In this document: in pieces, positions 63,756 through 64,000 of the stretch
Layout of the letters: every line of letters begins with the position of its first letter
How positions within the stretch are numbered: position 1 is the first letter of the stretch
From: Pseudoips prasinana
Taxonomy: Eukaryota; Arthropoda; Insecta; Lepidoptera; Nolidae
NCBI GenBank assembly: GCA_951640165.1
Contig: OX621251.1
Span: 28,544,893-28,608,892, forward strand
Direction: 5' to 3'
DNA length: 64,000 bases
The notes under the pieces: generated by a model
The model's database searches: none
Seen by the model: only the letters and a program-made list of their open reading frames with translations
What the model was told of the DNA's origin: nothing
Translations under genes and position numbers: made by a program

Positions 63756-64000
63756 TTGATTCCATTGATAATTTAAAATTTAAATTAAAAAATATCTATG
63801 CTGACTCATTTTTCTTGAAGGTTAGACTCATAACACTTAGTTTCTTGGCTCTGAAATAAATAATGAAATTTATTCAGCACTTGGGAATTTACATACACTG
63901 GTACAGCTTACAATGCTGTCCATAAATACTCAATATTTAAGTTACTAAATTTTTGAACTAGTCCGTCCATGTGGTCTGTAAATCACAAAAAAATATTGTT

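Noticed and set aside
1..64000. Endogenous virus or LTR retrotransposon
   Set aside because: No protease, integrase, envelope or long terminal direct repeats were seen. All polymerase fragments belong to non-LTR elements.

Overview
The window looks like a repeat-rich stretch of a lepidopteran (moth or butterfly) nuclear genome. It is AT-rich, has almost no long open reading frames outside transposons, and carries several repeat types familiar from Lepidoptera: tRNA-headed SINEs, Helitrons ending in CTAG before T, RTE tails with ATGATG runs, and LINE tails reading AATAAAGAGTAT next to CTAT runs. The species cannot be named from this sequence. There are no bacterial operons, CRISPR arrays or rRNA genes.

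The only host gene I can support is at the left edge on the + strand. It consists of the last two coding exons of an SV2-like major-facilitator transporter (1199-1326 and 3765-3802). The intervening intron contains an RTE fragment and tRNA-derived SINEs. The rest of the gene must lie to the left of the window.

From about 4.7 to 25 kb the sequence is intergenic. It holds LINE scraps, a 724-bp element with 178-bp terminal inverted repeats (7105-7828), a minisatellite (8.1-8.4 kb), an RNase H-bearing LINE relic on the - strand (11.0-12.2 kb), and a graded 251-bp tandem array interrupted by a SINE (18.8-20.7 kb). It also has several inverted-repeat elements and recurring LINE C-terminal fragments (23.3-25.2 kb).

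A non-LTR retrotransposon with an intact 932-residue endonuclease/reverse transcriptase ORF occupies about 25.5-28.7 kb. Its short upstream ORF stops at a TAATG junction shared with the start of the main ORF. Two broken relatives lie at the window edges (473-787 and 63217-63755).

From 29 to 55 kb the layout is a mosaic of nested elements. The clearest are a SINE inside a SINE (32.0-32.4 kb), Helitrons at 36.2, 37.2, 42.1 and 54.6 kb, and an 830-bp PIF/Harbinger derivative (49042-49871). The Harbinger element has a TAA target duplication, a broken HARBI1-like gene, and two undisturbed copies of its target sequence nearby. An RTE-like tail sits inside a Helitron with a 7-bp duplication at 54.6 kb.

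From 55.8 to 61.2 kb lies a near full-length second LINE (CR1/Jockey group). Its ORF1 has a coiled coil, an SGNH-hydrolase-like domain lacking the expected serine, and a C-terminal PIP-box-like motif. Its ORF2 has one frameshift. It sits inside another interspersed repeat and itself carries a Helitron in its 3' UTR, so three insertions can be ordered in time. Boundaries given for repeats are by eye and usually good to about 10 bases.
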